A stretch of 64,000 nt of DNA from contig NZ_CP036271.1 of the NCBI RefSeq assembly GCF_007745175.1, positions 5,406,314 through 5,470,313 of the forward strand, in the 5' to 3' direction. Positions 17,054 through 26,800 of this stretch are shown piece by piece. Source of the stretch: Caulifigura coniformis (lineage in GTDB: Bacteria; Planctomycetota; Planctomycetia; Planctomycetales; Planctomycetaceae). A program made the translations under genes and the position numbers. The number at the start of each line of letters is the position of its first letter. Positions within the stretch are counted from its first letter, which is position 1. Below the pieces are notes generated by a model. That model made no database searches. It had not been told where the DNA came from and was given only the letters and a program-made list of their open reading frames with translations.

Positions 17054-18067
17054 CTAGAACTCCGCAGTCACGCCACCATCGGCTCGATCGGCGAGTTGCT
17101 CAAAGAGTCCGGGGCTGATGTTCTCGGAGATGAAGCGGGAACTGCTGTCCAGCAGAAGGAACTGTGCGCCACCAGCGTGTCGACTGTCGAATCCTCCCAC
17201 TGAGTAGTCGAGGTTCACGGCGACTGGAGGGGCTGGCGGCCGCAGGATCGCTCCTTCCTCGGGTGTCGGCAGCATCTCAGTGGCATCCTCGTCGCCGCCT
17301 GGTTCTGGACCGAGCGGGAAAATCTCGTCGAGTGGAGCGGAATCTTCGACCTGTTTCTGGTCGACGATCGTGGCGGGGTCGTTGGCGTAGGGCCGGATGC
17401 CCACCTTCGTTTTGTTGATGCCGCTGGTATTTCGCAGCGTCGAGCGGGTCCCGGAAACCCACCCCAGGTTGGTGGGGTCGCGAAAAATCTCGCCGAGGCC
17501 GATCGTGTAGGCCGTGCCATCGGGAATCTCTTCATAACGCAGGAAGCTGTTGACGTAGAAGCTGCCATGGTTGGTGGTGTCGATCGGCGCTTCCACGGGA
17601 TGGTGGACGCCAGCGTAGTTATTGAGGCCAGCGCCTCGCATGACGCGATCAATGGACGTCCGGGACGGAGTGTCGCTGGGGCACAGGAGGATCGGCAGGA
17701 CGAGTCTGGCGACTGGCCTGTTCGCGACGTCGTACGCGCCCAGGTTCTGGTCCAGACCATCGGAGGCTGACCTCTGGTCGAGGTGGGGCAGCAGGGCCCA
17801 GATCCAGCTATGGTGAAAGCCGGCCGGTCGATGCGCGATCGGTCCCCTGGGATTCACGCATCCGGCCGGCAGCATGGTAAACGTGTCGAAATAGGAGCCC
17901 AGTGCGACCCCGAACTGGTGCATGTTGTTCTTGCATGAGGCCCGGCGGGCCGCTTCCCGGGCCTGCTGCACGGCGGGCAGGAGCAGGGCGACGAGAATCG
18001 CAATGATGGCGATCGTCACCAGAAGCTCGATGAGCGTGAATCCGCGTCGGAACTGGGATCGGAGCAT
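17054..18067 (-). CDS. DUF1559 pseudopilin-like protein
   Basis: A 337-residue protein of the expanded planctomycete DUF1559 family. The class III prepilin signal RRGFTLIELL predicts cleavage between Gly9 and Phe10, with Glu at +5, followed by a hydrophobic helix that would assemble into a type IV/type II-like pseudopilus. The C-terminal domain carries the usual CPSD, NYAGV and SRHAGGAQFLLLDSS segments. The last is near residue 300 and resembles the H-x-G-G-x-N-x-x-x-x-D family motif. Planctomycete genomes hold many copies and most are of unknown function. It lies 112 bp downstream of the exonuclease gene on the same strand; no pilus assembly genes are nearby. Confidence 0.93.
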   Translation of the reverse strand: MLRSQFRRGFTLIELLVTIAIIAILVALLLPAVQQAREAARRASCKNNMHQFGVALGSYFDTFTMLPAGCVNPRGPIAHRPAGFHHSWIWALLPHLDQRSASDGLDQNLGAYDVANRPVARLVLPILLCPSDTPSRTSIDRVMRGAGLNNYAGVHHPVEAPIDTTNHGSFYVNSFLRYEEIPDGTAYTIGLGEIFRDPTNLGWVSGTRSTLRNTSGINKTKVGIRPYANDPATIVDQKQVEDSAPLDEIFPLGPEPGGDEDATEMLPTPEEGAILRPPAPPVAVNLDYSVGGFDSRHAGGAQFLLLDSSSRFISENISPGLFEQLADRADGGVTAEF

Positions 18068-18179
18068 AAGGCGCTGGCGGCAAAGGCTTCCGGTGGAATC
18101 ACGTAAACAACGAAGAGGTCCAGTCCTGCCGTACGCCGGAACTTCGGCCGGCGTTGGCGAATTCGCCCCGTCCTCGCAA

Positions 18180-19001
18180 TCAGCCTTCCGGAGCGGTCCA
18201 GTCGCCCCAGTGGTTGAGGTAATGCCTGAAAACCGGCATGGTGTCCGCTTTTTGAGTCACCCAGGCCTTGGCCTCGTTGACGATTACCTGCTCCTCCTCC
18301 AGGGACAGCCGGCCGAGAATGACCCGGCTCCGCAGGAAGACAAAATACGTGTCGAGGGCGTCGCAACGGCAGTAGTCGTTGATTTCGGCCGTTTTGCCCG
18401 CATCGAACATATCCTGCACCTGCGAGCCGTCGACGCCGGTCTTTCCGGGCTTCCCGACGAGGCGGGCGAAGAGGTTGAGTCCGCCGCTCAGCCTTGTCGC
18501 GCTGAAATTTGAGAACAGGTCGCAGAGGTCGAGGTGAGACCGGGTGTTGTAGCGGTTGCGAGACTGCTCATACGACGGCGCACTGACATTGAACCAGTCT
18601 GGCAGCGCGATGCCGTACCGATAAGCGGCGAACTCGAGGACTGGAACGTCGTATCCACGTCCGTTGAACGTGACGAGAGTGGGGCGGCCGTAATGCCGCC
18701 AGCCCTGCCAGAACTGCCGGGCCATCACATGAGGGCGAAACTCGGGCTCATCGAGAGTCACGACGTCGAGCAGCCGGAAATCGGGAGCGACTTTCGCAAT
18801 GGCAATCGAAATGGGAAGGACGAAGGTCGGCGGGAAGACGTCGCGGCCCGTCTGTTCCATGAGTTCACAGCGGAACCTCGCGACGGCGTCAGCAGGCATC
18901 AGCCCCTGGCCCGGGTACTTCATCTCGGAGACGAGGCGGCCGTCCGCGACGGCTTCAATATCGAAGACGAGGTAGGCGACGCCTGAGGATTCGGGTTTCA
19001 T
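18180..19001 (-). CDS. Predicted 3'-5' exonuclease (PolB-type DnaQ fold)
   Basis: A 273-residue DEDD exonuclease-like protein related to the proofreading domain of DNA polymerase B (COG3298-type). Motif Exo I is FDIEAV with Asp14 and Glu16. Exo II is [16 protein letters not shown] further conserved [11 protein letters not shown] segment follows, and the last metal-binding motif is [15 protein letters not shown]. Such proteins are stand-alone nucleases of uncertain substrate, DNA or RNA. Single gene or loosely linked to the downstream pseudopilin. Confidence 0.87.
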   Translation of the reverse strand: MKPESSGVAYLVFDIEAVADGRLVSEMKYPGQGLMPADAVARFRCELMEQTGRDVFPPTFVLPISIAIAKVAPDFRLLDVVTLDEPEFRPHVMARQFWQGWRHYGRPTLVTFNGRGYDVPVLEFAAYRYGIALPDWFNVSAPSYEQSRNRYNTRSHLDLCDLFSNFSATRLSGGLNLFARLVGKPGKTGVDGSQVQDMFDAGKTAEINDYCRCDALDTYFVFLRSRVILGRLSLEEEQVIVNEAKAWVTQKADTMPVFRHYLNHWGDWTAPEG

Positions 19002-19121
19002 GCGGGCATTCTATGACGGGAGGCCGGGAATCCGTGAAGCCTCAATGGCCTGCAGGCTGGTCGAGGCCCCGAAGTCGACTACTGTTTCTGCGTGCTCGAT
19101 TCTCCAACGGAGCGAATCAAG

Positions 19122-20132
19122 ATGTCCAAGACGACAGCGTGGGTGGCGCATGCAGCCGGGCAAAAGCTGGTGCGGGAGGAGATCGACCTCGGGCCGATCG
19201 GAGCGGACGACGTCGAGGTCCAGGTGGAGCATTGCGGGATCTGTCATTCGGACATTTCCGTGTTGAAGAATGAATGGGGAATGTCCCAATACCCCGCTGT
19301 GCTGGGGCACGAGGTGGTTGGGCGAGTGGTCGCAATTGGCTCGGCCGTGAAATCGGTGTCCGTCGGCCAGCGCGTCGGAATCGGGTGGAATTCCGCCAGT
19401 TGCATGCATTGCCGCCAGTGCATGTCGGGAGATCACCAGCTCTGCTCGCAGGCGCAGCCGACCATCATCGGTCATCGCGGCGGGTTTGCGGGCCTTGTTC
19501 GATCGCACTGGGCCTGGACGCTTCCGATACCGGAAGGACTGGATCATGCCGAAGCTGGTCCGCTGCTTTGCGGCGGGATCACCGTGTTCAATCCGATTGC
19601 GATGTATGCGCAGCCGACGAGCCGCGTCGGGATCGTCGGAATCGGCGGGCTGGGTCACATGGGGGTGAAGTTCGCGAAGGCCTATGGCTGCGACGTCACG
19701 GCGTTCACTTCGAGCGAGAGCAAGTTCGACGAGGCCCGCAGCTTCGGAGCCCACCACGTCGTCTCCAGCCGGAACTCGAACGCCATCAAGTCGCTGGCTG
19801 GAACGCTCGATCTTCTGGTCGTGACCGTGAATGTCCCGATGGACTGGGATGCCTTGATTACCACGCTGGCCCCCAAGGGCCGGTTGCACATCGTCGGCGC
19901 TGTCCTGGAGCCGATGGCGCTGTCGATCGTTTCTCTGATCTTCGGTCAGAAGTGTGTCTCCAGTTCGCCGACGGGTTCGCCCGTCGACATGAGCGACATG
20001 CTGGAATTTGCGGCCCGGCAAAAGGTCACTCCGCAGACGGAGCACTACCCGATGTCGAGGATCAACGAGGCCTTCCAAAGACTCGAGGAAGGCAAGGCCC
20101 GCTATCGCATCGTGCTCGACGCCGATTTCTAG
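19122..20132 (+). CDS. Zinc-dependent alcohol dehydrogenase (YahK/CAD-like)
   Basis: A 336-residue medium-chain dehydrogenase/reductase that oxidises alcohols or reduces aldehydes with NADP(H). The ATG at 19122 is used; a GTG ten codons upstream is possible. Catalytic zinc ligands are Cys41, His63-Glu64 and Cys150. The structural zinc is held by Cys94, Cys97, Cys100 and Cys108 in CMHCRQCMSGDHQLC. The Rossmann motif is GIGGLGHMG. The sequence resembles broad-specificity aldehyde reductases of the cinnamyl-alcohol-dehydrogenase subfamily. Single gene, followed by repeat copy B. Confidence 0.94.
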   Translation: MSKTTAWVAHAAGQKLVREEIDLGPIGADDVEVQVEHCGICHSDISVLKNEWGMSQYPAVLGHEVVGRVVAIGSAVKSVSVGQRVGIGWNSASCMHCRQCMSGDHQLCSQAQPTIIGHRGGFAGLVRSHWAWTLPIPEGLDHAEAGPLLCGGITVFNPIAMYAQPTSRVGIVGIGGLGHMGVKFAKAYGCDVTAFTSSESKFDEARSFGAHHVVSSRNSNAIKSLAGTLDLLVVTVNVPMDWDALITTLAPKGRLHIVGAVLEPMALSIVSLIFGQKCVSSSPTGSPVDMSDMLEFAARQKVTPQTEHYPMSRINEAFQRLEEGKARYRIVLDADF

Positions 20133-20215
20133 GTAGCCTCGACGTTTCCATTCGCAGTGGGGGCCTCCACTGACGCGGCCGGTCGGTGTCCCGATTGAGA
20201 CCTGCGCGGCGGGAG

Positions 20216-20414
20216 ACCTGTGACGACCTGTGACGACCTGTGACAGACGAAAAGGGCCTGAATCATTGGGATTCTGGACCTGTGACATGTGTGACACCTG
20301 TGACGAGAGTTGTGTGTTTCTGTCACACAATCTCGCCGGGTGATCGCGCGTCTGTTTCGAGTTGCCAATGAACGAATTTCCCTACCTTTACGGGTGAGGT
20401 TGCGCGCGGGGCAG
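20216..20414 (+). repeat. TGTGAC-rich dispersed repeat, copy B (long form)
   Basis: About 200 bp in the 407-bp gap between the dehydrogenase and lectin-fold genes. The order is three TGTGACGACC-type units at 10-bp period (20219-20245), the core GGGCCTGAATC (20254-20264), then TGTGAC units at 9-bp period (20281-20304). A tail follows that includes GTTGCCAATGAACGAA and GAGGTTGCGCGCGGGGCAG. The same tail occurs in copy C 30 kb away. No other gene is seen in the gap. Confidence 0.85.
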
Positions 20415-20539
20415 GAACTCTTTCGCCAGCGGGAGCTTGCGACGATTCTGTGCGGCGCGATGGTCCCTTCGAAGTTCCAGATGCCGAGACCCGCCCGGCA
20501 GAACGACGATGCCGGTGTGCCGGCCAGGTTGGAGATCCG

Positions 20540-21394
20540 ATGGTTCGAACTGCCTGTCTGATGCTGGTCGGTGCGTTTGCCGGGCTGGCCGTGGTCAGTC
20601 GTGCGGCGGAGCCCGAGGCGGCCTTCGACCCTCCGCACGCCGCAGTGCAGTTCCGTGAAGCCTTTGAAGACGACGCGCTGGTGAAGCGCGCGTGGTATGA
20701 CGGCACGAAATTCCGGATCGCCGGCAATGCCGCATCAGGCGATGGGTGCCTCGAGTACGAATGGGTCGACGGCCGGACCACCGTGCAGGGGTCGTCGCCC
20801 GTCCGACGGCTGTTCGAGCCGGCGGATGAAGTGAGCGTGCGCTTCTTTCTCAAGCTCTCAAAGGGCTGGGGATGGAGCGGTCGCGATTACCACCCGCACC
20901 TGATCAATATCCTGACCACGGAAAACGCCGCGTGGGCGGGGCCGGCGGCGACACACCTGACGCTGTATATCGAGCCCGTTGGCGGAAAGCTCCGGCTGGC
21001 GGCCCAGGATATCGAGAACAAGGACGCGCCTCACGGCCTGACCCAGGGAGCTTTGAAGGGGGGCTATAACGGAAAATTCTTCGACAGCCAGGACGTGTTG
21101 TTCAACGACGACAAGTGGCACTGCGTCGAGGCGTACTTCAAGCTGAATTCCCTCGACATGATCAATGACCGTCCGAACCCGGACGGTATCGTCCGCGGCT
21201 GGTTCGATGGGAAGCTGGTGGTCGAAAAGACGGACGTTGTGCTGCGGTCGACCGATTTTCCGAAGATGCGTTTCAACCAGTTCCTGATGGCGCCTTATTT
21301 CGGGCCGGGACTGCTCCCGCATCCGCAGACGCTGTGGATCGACGACCTGGCCGTGGGGCGAACGCGGATCGGTCGGCTGGACCTGCGGAAGTAG
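20540..21394 (+). CDS. Secreted concanavalin/polysaccharide-lyase-like protein
   Basis: The product is 284 residues from the ATG at 20540, with GGAG six bases upstream; the start is set by the signal peptide (LMLVGAFAGLAVVSRAA). The mature protein reads as a single beta-sandwich. FREAFEDDALVKRAWYDG leads in, HLTLYIEPVGGKLRL and KWHCVEAYFKLNS are strand pairs, and GWFDGKLVVEK plus LWIDDLAVGRTRIG close the fold. This layout is typical of lectin/glucanase-like jelly-rolls and of heparin-lyase-type polysaccharide lyases, but catalytic residues cannot be assigned. Single gene downstream of repeat copy B. Confidence 0.7.
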   Translation: MVRTACLMLVGAFAGLAVVSRAAEPEAAFDPPHAAVQFREAFEDDALVKRAWYDGTKFRIAGNAASGDGCLEYEWVDGRTTVQGSSPVRRLFEPADEVSVRFFLKLSKGWGWSGRDYHPHLINILTTENAAWAGPAATHLTLYIEPVGGKLRLAAQDIENKDAPHGLTQGALKGGYNGKFFDSQDVLFNDDKWHCVEAYFKLNSLDMINDRPNPDGIVRGWFDGKLVVEKTDVVLRSTDFPKMRFNQFLMAPYFGPGLLPHPQTLWIDDLAVGRTRIGRLDLRK

Positions 21395-21592
21395 CGGGGC
21401 ATCCAGAATCGATCTGCTGATCGGCCAGTGTCCGGGGCGTTTTTGACGGTTCGAGTGGACCCGGCCTGAGGTCCTGCCGGCTGCGCGCTGACGGAGCCTG
21501 AAATCGCTCCCGGAACGCTTTCGTTTGTGCACCCTCTCCTGCACACTACGGGTGCCGCTCGCGGAGCCAATTCCGCCTTTGAGGGTTCCCTT

Positions 21593-23650
21593 ATGTTGTC
21601 GTTTGTTGCCGTGTTGCGCCCTGATCGCCTTGCTGTCGCCCTAGTGGCGCTTGTTTTCTTTGCCTCAGCTGCTGAAGCCCAATCGGATCGCTGGAAGGAT
21701 CGCATTCGCGAGCTGGCCGCCGCCCACAAGGGGAAGGTGGCCGTTGCCGTTTCGCACCCGTCCTCGAAAGAGACCTTCTTCCTGAACGAGAAGGAGGTCA
21801 TGCCGACCGCCAGCCTGATCAAGCTGGCGGTAATGGTCGAAGCGTACCGCCAGGCCGATGCGGGCCGGATCGATCTGAAAAAGCTGGCGACGCTCAAGGA
21901 AGAGGACAAAGTTCCCGGTTCGGGCATTCTGACGCAGCACTTCTCGGCCGGAACCCAGCTTTCAGTGCGGGACTCCGTGCGGCTGATGATGGCGTACTCG
22001 GACAACACGGGGACGAACCTGGTCCTGGATGCGATCGGGATTCCTGCGACGGCGAAGGCGATGGAGGAACTCGGGTACCCGGAAACGAAGATCCACTCGA
22101 AGGTCTACCGCCGGGACCTCTCGGTGTTTCCCGAGCGGAGCGTGAAGTACGGACTGGGAAGCACGACGGCCGCGGACATGGTTTCGATCCTGGAACGTCT
22201 GCTGAAGGGCGAACTGGCGAACGAAGAGTCGACGAAGGCGATGATCGCCCACCTGCGGTCGAATCCGGACAAGGAGACGTTCTCGAAGCACCTGCCGGCC
22301 ACAGCGAAGTATGGATACAAGGGGGGGGCCGTCGACAGGATCCGAACGGCCGCCGGGTTTATCGACGTGGAAGGGGGGCCGCTGCTCGTGGCCGTCCTGA
22401 CCGCAGAGAACACCGACCAGAGCTGGACGCTCGAGAATTCGGCGCAGAACCTGATCGCCCGCATCACGAAGGAAGCGTTCGATCGATTCAGCCGGCCGTC
22501 CAATCCGGGACGCCCGGGAAGTGCGCAGCTGGCTGAACTCAAGGTGGGCGCCGGTGGCCCTCTCGTGGAGACGCTGCAGCGGACGCTCAATGATCGGCTT
22601 CCGAAAGAGAAGGCCACGGCTGTCGACGGCGATTTCGGCCCGTCCACCGAGGCGGCGGTCATCGCGTTTCAGAAGATGAAGTCGCTTCCGGAAACGGGAG
22701 TCGTCAACCAGGACACCTGGAAGGCGCTCGGCCGCCTCGTAACGGACCGGATGATGGTCACGGAAGTTGCGAAGCTCGACATGAGTCTTCCGGAGAAGAC
22801 GCCGCTCGATCCCCTCGACGGAGCGCCGTTCGTGACATGCAAGGCCTGGGCGATTGGTGACGCGAAATCGGGGGAACTGATTGCCGGCGGCAACGCCGAT
22901 CAGCCCCTGCCGATGGCGAGCACCACCAAGATGATGACGGCGTACATCGTTCTGCGCGAGGCGGCGAAGAATCCTTCAGTCCTCGACGAAATGATGGACA
23001 TCTCCGAACGCGCGGACAGGACGCCCGGTTCGACGGCCGACATCCGCGCCGGCGAACGGATCAGCGTCGGTGAACTGCTGTATGGACTGATGCTTCCCTC
23101 CGGGAATGATGCAGCCACTGCCTATGCCGAGCATTTCGGTGCCCGGTTCAAAGGGCCGGCCGATGAGCCTGAGGCGGCTGATCCGGTCGTCCGGTTCGTC
23201 GCCGAAATGAACCGCACGGCGGAGCAACTGGGAATGGCCGGCACGCGGTTCGCCGACCCCCATGGCCTTTCCTCGGACGGACATCATGCGCGAGCCCGCG
23301 ATCTGGTGATGCTGGCGAAGGCCCTGATCGATGACGGGCAGATCCTGAAATACGTCGAAACTCGCAAGCATGCCGGCAAGCTCGAAGGCGCCTCCGGCTA
23401 TACGCGCTACGAACTGTGGAAAAACACGAACAGGCTCCTCGACACCGAAGGCTATCTCGGCATGAAAACCGGGACGACGACGCCGGCGGGCGCCTGTCTG
23501 GTCGCCATCGGTGAACGCGACGGGCGGAAGCGGATTGTCGTCGTGCTCGGTTCCACTTCGAGCGACGCCCGATACACCGACAGCCGGAACCTGTTCCGGT
23601 TCGCGTGGACGAACAAGGGTGGCCAGAAGGTCACCGTCGGTGGAGAATAA
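21593..23650 (+). CDS. Double serine hydrolase: class A beta-lactamase-like, peptidoglycan-binding and D-Ala-D-Ala carboxypeptidase domains
   Basis: The product is 685 residues from the ATG at 21593, where a signal peptide ending AAEAQ begins. Residues 35-295 form a class A beta-lactamase-type serine hydrolase: SLIK (Ser74-Lys77), SDN (136-138) and KGG (243-245). The general-base E-x-x-L-N motif is not clear. Residues 312-382 form a peptidoglycan-binding domain 1 (VDGDFGPSTEAAVIAFQ). Residues 395-675 form an S11 D-alanyl-D-alanine carboxypeptidase (DacA/SpoIIA type) with STTK (Ser443-Lys446), SGN (503-505) and KTG (625-627). The periplasmic enzyme would trim pentapeptide stems in muropeptides and possibly open beta-lactams. 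Having two catalytic penicillin-binding-type domains around a wall anchor is unusual. Single gene. Confidence 0.9.
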   Translation: MLSFVAVLRPDRLAVALVALVFFASAAEAQSDRWKDRIRELAAAHKGKVAVAVSHPSSKETFFLNEKEVMPTASLIKLAVMVEAYRQADAGRIDLKKLATLKEEDKVPGSGILTQHFSAGTQLSVRDSVRLMMAYSDNTGTNLVLDAIGIPATAKAMEELGYPETKIHSKVYRRDLSVFPERSVKYGLGSTTAADMVSILERLLKGELANEESTKAMIAHLRSNPDKETFSKHLPATAKYGYKGGAVDRIRTAAGFIDVEGGPLLVAVLTAENTDQSWTLENSAQNLIARITKEAFDRFSRPSNPGRPGSAQLAELKVGAGGPLVETLQRTLNDRLPKEKATAVDGDFGPSTEAAVIAFQKMKSLPETGVVNQDTWKALGRLVTDRMMVTEVAKLDMSLPEKTPLDPLDGAPFVTCKAWAIGDAKSGELIAGGNADQPLPMASTTKMMTAYIVLREAAKNPSVLDEMMDISERADRTPGSTADIRAGERISVGELLYGLMLPSGNDAATAYAEHFGARFKGPADEPEAADPVVRFVAEMNRTAEQLGMAGTRFADPHGLSSDGHHARARDLVMLAKALIDDGQILKYVETRKHAGKLEGASGYTRYELWKNTNRLLDTEGYLGMKTGTTTPAGACLVAIGERDGRKRIVVVLGSTSSDARYTDSRNLFRFAWTNKGGQKVTVGGE

Positions 23651-23809
23651 TTGTCGGTCTGCACAGAGCCCCTGGCACTGAAGGAACGTGACGTGGCAAC
23701 CTCCAGTTGGCGGAGTGGAGTGTTCTCCGCGACTGCCCGGATCGTCGTCGGTTTCCCTCGGTTGCAGGTTTGTTGTCGTCAACTTGTCGGACTGGTGAGG
23801 CAGGACAAG

Positions 23810-26800
23810 ATGTTGGATCGCAGTCGCTCGCTGCTGATCGTCGCCGTGATCGCCTTCGGCAACTGGACGTCGAGCGTCCGGGCGGCCGGCGATCGTCTCG
23901 ACTTCAATCGGGATGTTCGCACGATCCTGTCCGACAAGTGCTTTGCGTGTCATGGTCCCGATGAAGCGGCGCGCCAGGCCGGGCTGCGGCTCGATGTCCG
24001 CGAATCGGCATTAAAGCCGACCGAATCCGGAGCGATCGCCATCGTTCCCGAGAACGTCGACGCGAGCGTCCTGGTGAAGCGGATCTTCTCGACAGACCCG
24101 GCTGAGGTCATGCCGCCTGCCGACAGCAACCGGCAGCTTTCGGAGAGTGAGAAGGCGACGCTCAAACGCTGGATCGCCGAAGGCGCGAACTTCGCTGAGC
24201 ATTGGTCATTCGTCGCTCCGACCCGCCAGCCGGTCCCGGCCACGAAAGACCTCAGCTGGCCGAAGAACGATCTCGACCGGTTCATCCTCGCGCGCCTGGA
24301 ATCGGAAGGACTTCGTCCGTCCCCCGAAGCGTCACGCGAAATGCTGATCCGGCGGGTGACGTTCGACCTGACGGGACTGCCGCCGAGGCTCGAGGAGATC
24401 GACGCGTTTCTCGCGGATCAGAGTCCGGACGCGTACCAGAAAGTCGTCGATCGCCTGCTCGCGAGCCCGCAATTCGGCGAGCGGATGGCCCTCGACTGGC
24501 TCGATGCGGCGCGCTATGCGGATACCCACGGCTATCACATCGATTCCGCGCGCGACATGACGAAGTGGCGCGAGTACGTCATCAATGCTTTCAATCACAA
24601 CAAGCCGTTCGACCAGTTCATCGTCGAACAGATGGCGGGCGATCTGCTTCCCCACGCGACTGTCGAGCAGAAGATTGCGAGCGGATTCAATCGCAATCAC
24701 ATGATCAATTTCGAGGGAGGAGCGATCCCCGACGAGTACCACAACGCCTATATCGTCGACCGGGTGAACACGTTCGGCACGGTGTTCCTGGGACTGACCG
24801 TCGGGTGCGCCCAGTGCCACGACCACAAATACGACCCACTCTCGCAAAAGGAGTACTACGGGCTGTACGCCTTCTTCCACAACGTTCCGGAAAAGGGGCT
24901 GGATGGTAAGGATGGCAACGCGGCGCCGGTCATCGCGCTGCCGACGAAGGAACAGTCGGAGAAGCTCGAACTGATCAGAAGTCGCATCGCGAAGCGCGAA
25001 GCGTCCCTGAATGAGCCCGATGCGGAACTGGATGACGCGCAGGCGAAATGGGAGCAGACATTCGCGGCGGGTGGCCCGAAGTGGTCGCTCGTTCCGGCGC
25101 AGGGCGAGGCCGCGGCGACATTGGTCTCGAACGGAGGCGCTCAAGTCGTGGCTCAGGAAGACGGTTCCTGGCGTTTCACGGGAGAGAATCCGCAACAGGA
25201 TGCCTATACGTTCGAGTTCGACGGCCCGGGCAACGCGGTCACCGGAGTTCGACTCGAGGTCCTGCCCGATGACGATCTCAATGACAAAGGGCCCGGGCGA
25301 TCCAGCAACGGGAACATTGTCATGACGGACGTCCGCTGCACGGTCCGATCCGGCTCGGACGCCGCAGTCCCCATCTCGTTCCGCAGCGCCTCCAGCGACT
25401 TCTCGCAGAAGGAATTCCCGGCTTCGAAGGCGATCGACGGCGATCCGAAGAGCGGCTGGGCCATCTATCCCGAAGTCGGATCGCCCCATTCAATCGCGCT
25501 GGAATTCGAGGAACCCCTGAAGTCCGCCGGGCGGGTCGAGATCGTCTTCGAATTCCATTCCCCTTTCACGCAGCATCAACCCGGACGCGTCCGCCTGTCG
25601 CTGACGGACAGCGCGGCCGTGCATGACCTGGCATCGATCCCGAGGCCGACCCGACTGATCCTGCAGAAGGCCCCCGCTGAGCGAACCGAAGCAGACAAGG
25701 CCGCGTTGCGGAACTACTACCGCAGTGAAGTCTCCCCATCGCTGAGATCCGTGGGCCAGGAACTGGCCAGGCTGCGTGACGAATCGGCCAGGATCGAGAA
25801 GGCGATTCCCACGGCGATGGTGATGGCGGAAATGCCGAAGCCGCGCGACACGTTCGTTCTTATGCGGGGCGAGTACGACAAGAAAGGGGAACGCGTCTCG
25901 GCAAAGACGCCCGCCGCATTGCCTCCCCTGGCCGACGGACTTCCAGAGAACCGGCTGGGGCTCGCCAGGTGGCTCGTCGCTGCCGAGCAGCCGTTAACGC
26001 CCCGTGTCACGGTGAATCGCTACTGGCAGATGTTCTTCGGGACTGGACTCGTCGAGACGGCTGACGACTTTGGATCCCAGGGAGCCAAGCCGACCCATCC
26101 CGAACTGCTCGATTGGCTGGCCTGGGAATTCACGCATGGTTCGGAGTCGAACCCGAATCGCGTCCCGTGGGACGTGAAAGCCTTCATTCGCGAGATCGTC
26201 ACGTCAGCGACCTATCGACAGACCTCCGCCGTCACTCCGGAACTGCTGGCGAAAGACCCCGCGAACCGGCTGCTGGGGCGCGGTCCCCGCTTCCGGCTGC
26301 AGGCCGAGTTCATTCGCGACCAGGCGCTCGCAGTCAGCCGGCTGCTCTCCGATCGCATCGGTGGCGAGAGCGTGTCCCCCTATCAGCCCGCCGGCTTGTG
26401 GGAAGAATTGATGTCCCGGGAGGATGGGGATCGCTTCACGGCGCAGAAGTACGTCCAGAGCCACGGCAGTGACCTCTACCGCCGGACGATGTACACGTTC
26501 TGGAAGCGAACCTGTCCGCCGCCGACTCTGGCAACATTCGATGCCCCGGACCGGGAGACGTGCACGGTGCGCCGGGCGCGGACGAACACTCCGCTCCAGG
26601 CGCTGGTGCTGCTCAACGACCCGACTTATATCGAGGCCTCGCGCAAGCTGGCCGAACGGATCCTGACGGAGGGGGGGGAGACGGCCGATTCGAAGATTGA
26701 CTTCCTCTTCCGCCTGGCAACCGCCCGCCGCCCTTCCGATCGCGAACACGCGATCCTGATGGCGCTGCTTCGCGATCAGGAGCAGAAATACCGCGAGGAT

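Noticed and set aside
20216-20414. CRISPR array
   Set aside because: Repeat units are 9-10 bp and nearly contiguous, with no spacers of constant length and no cas genes.
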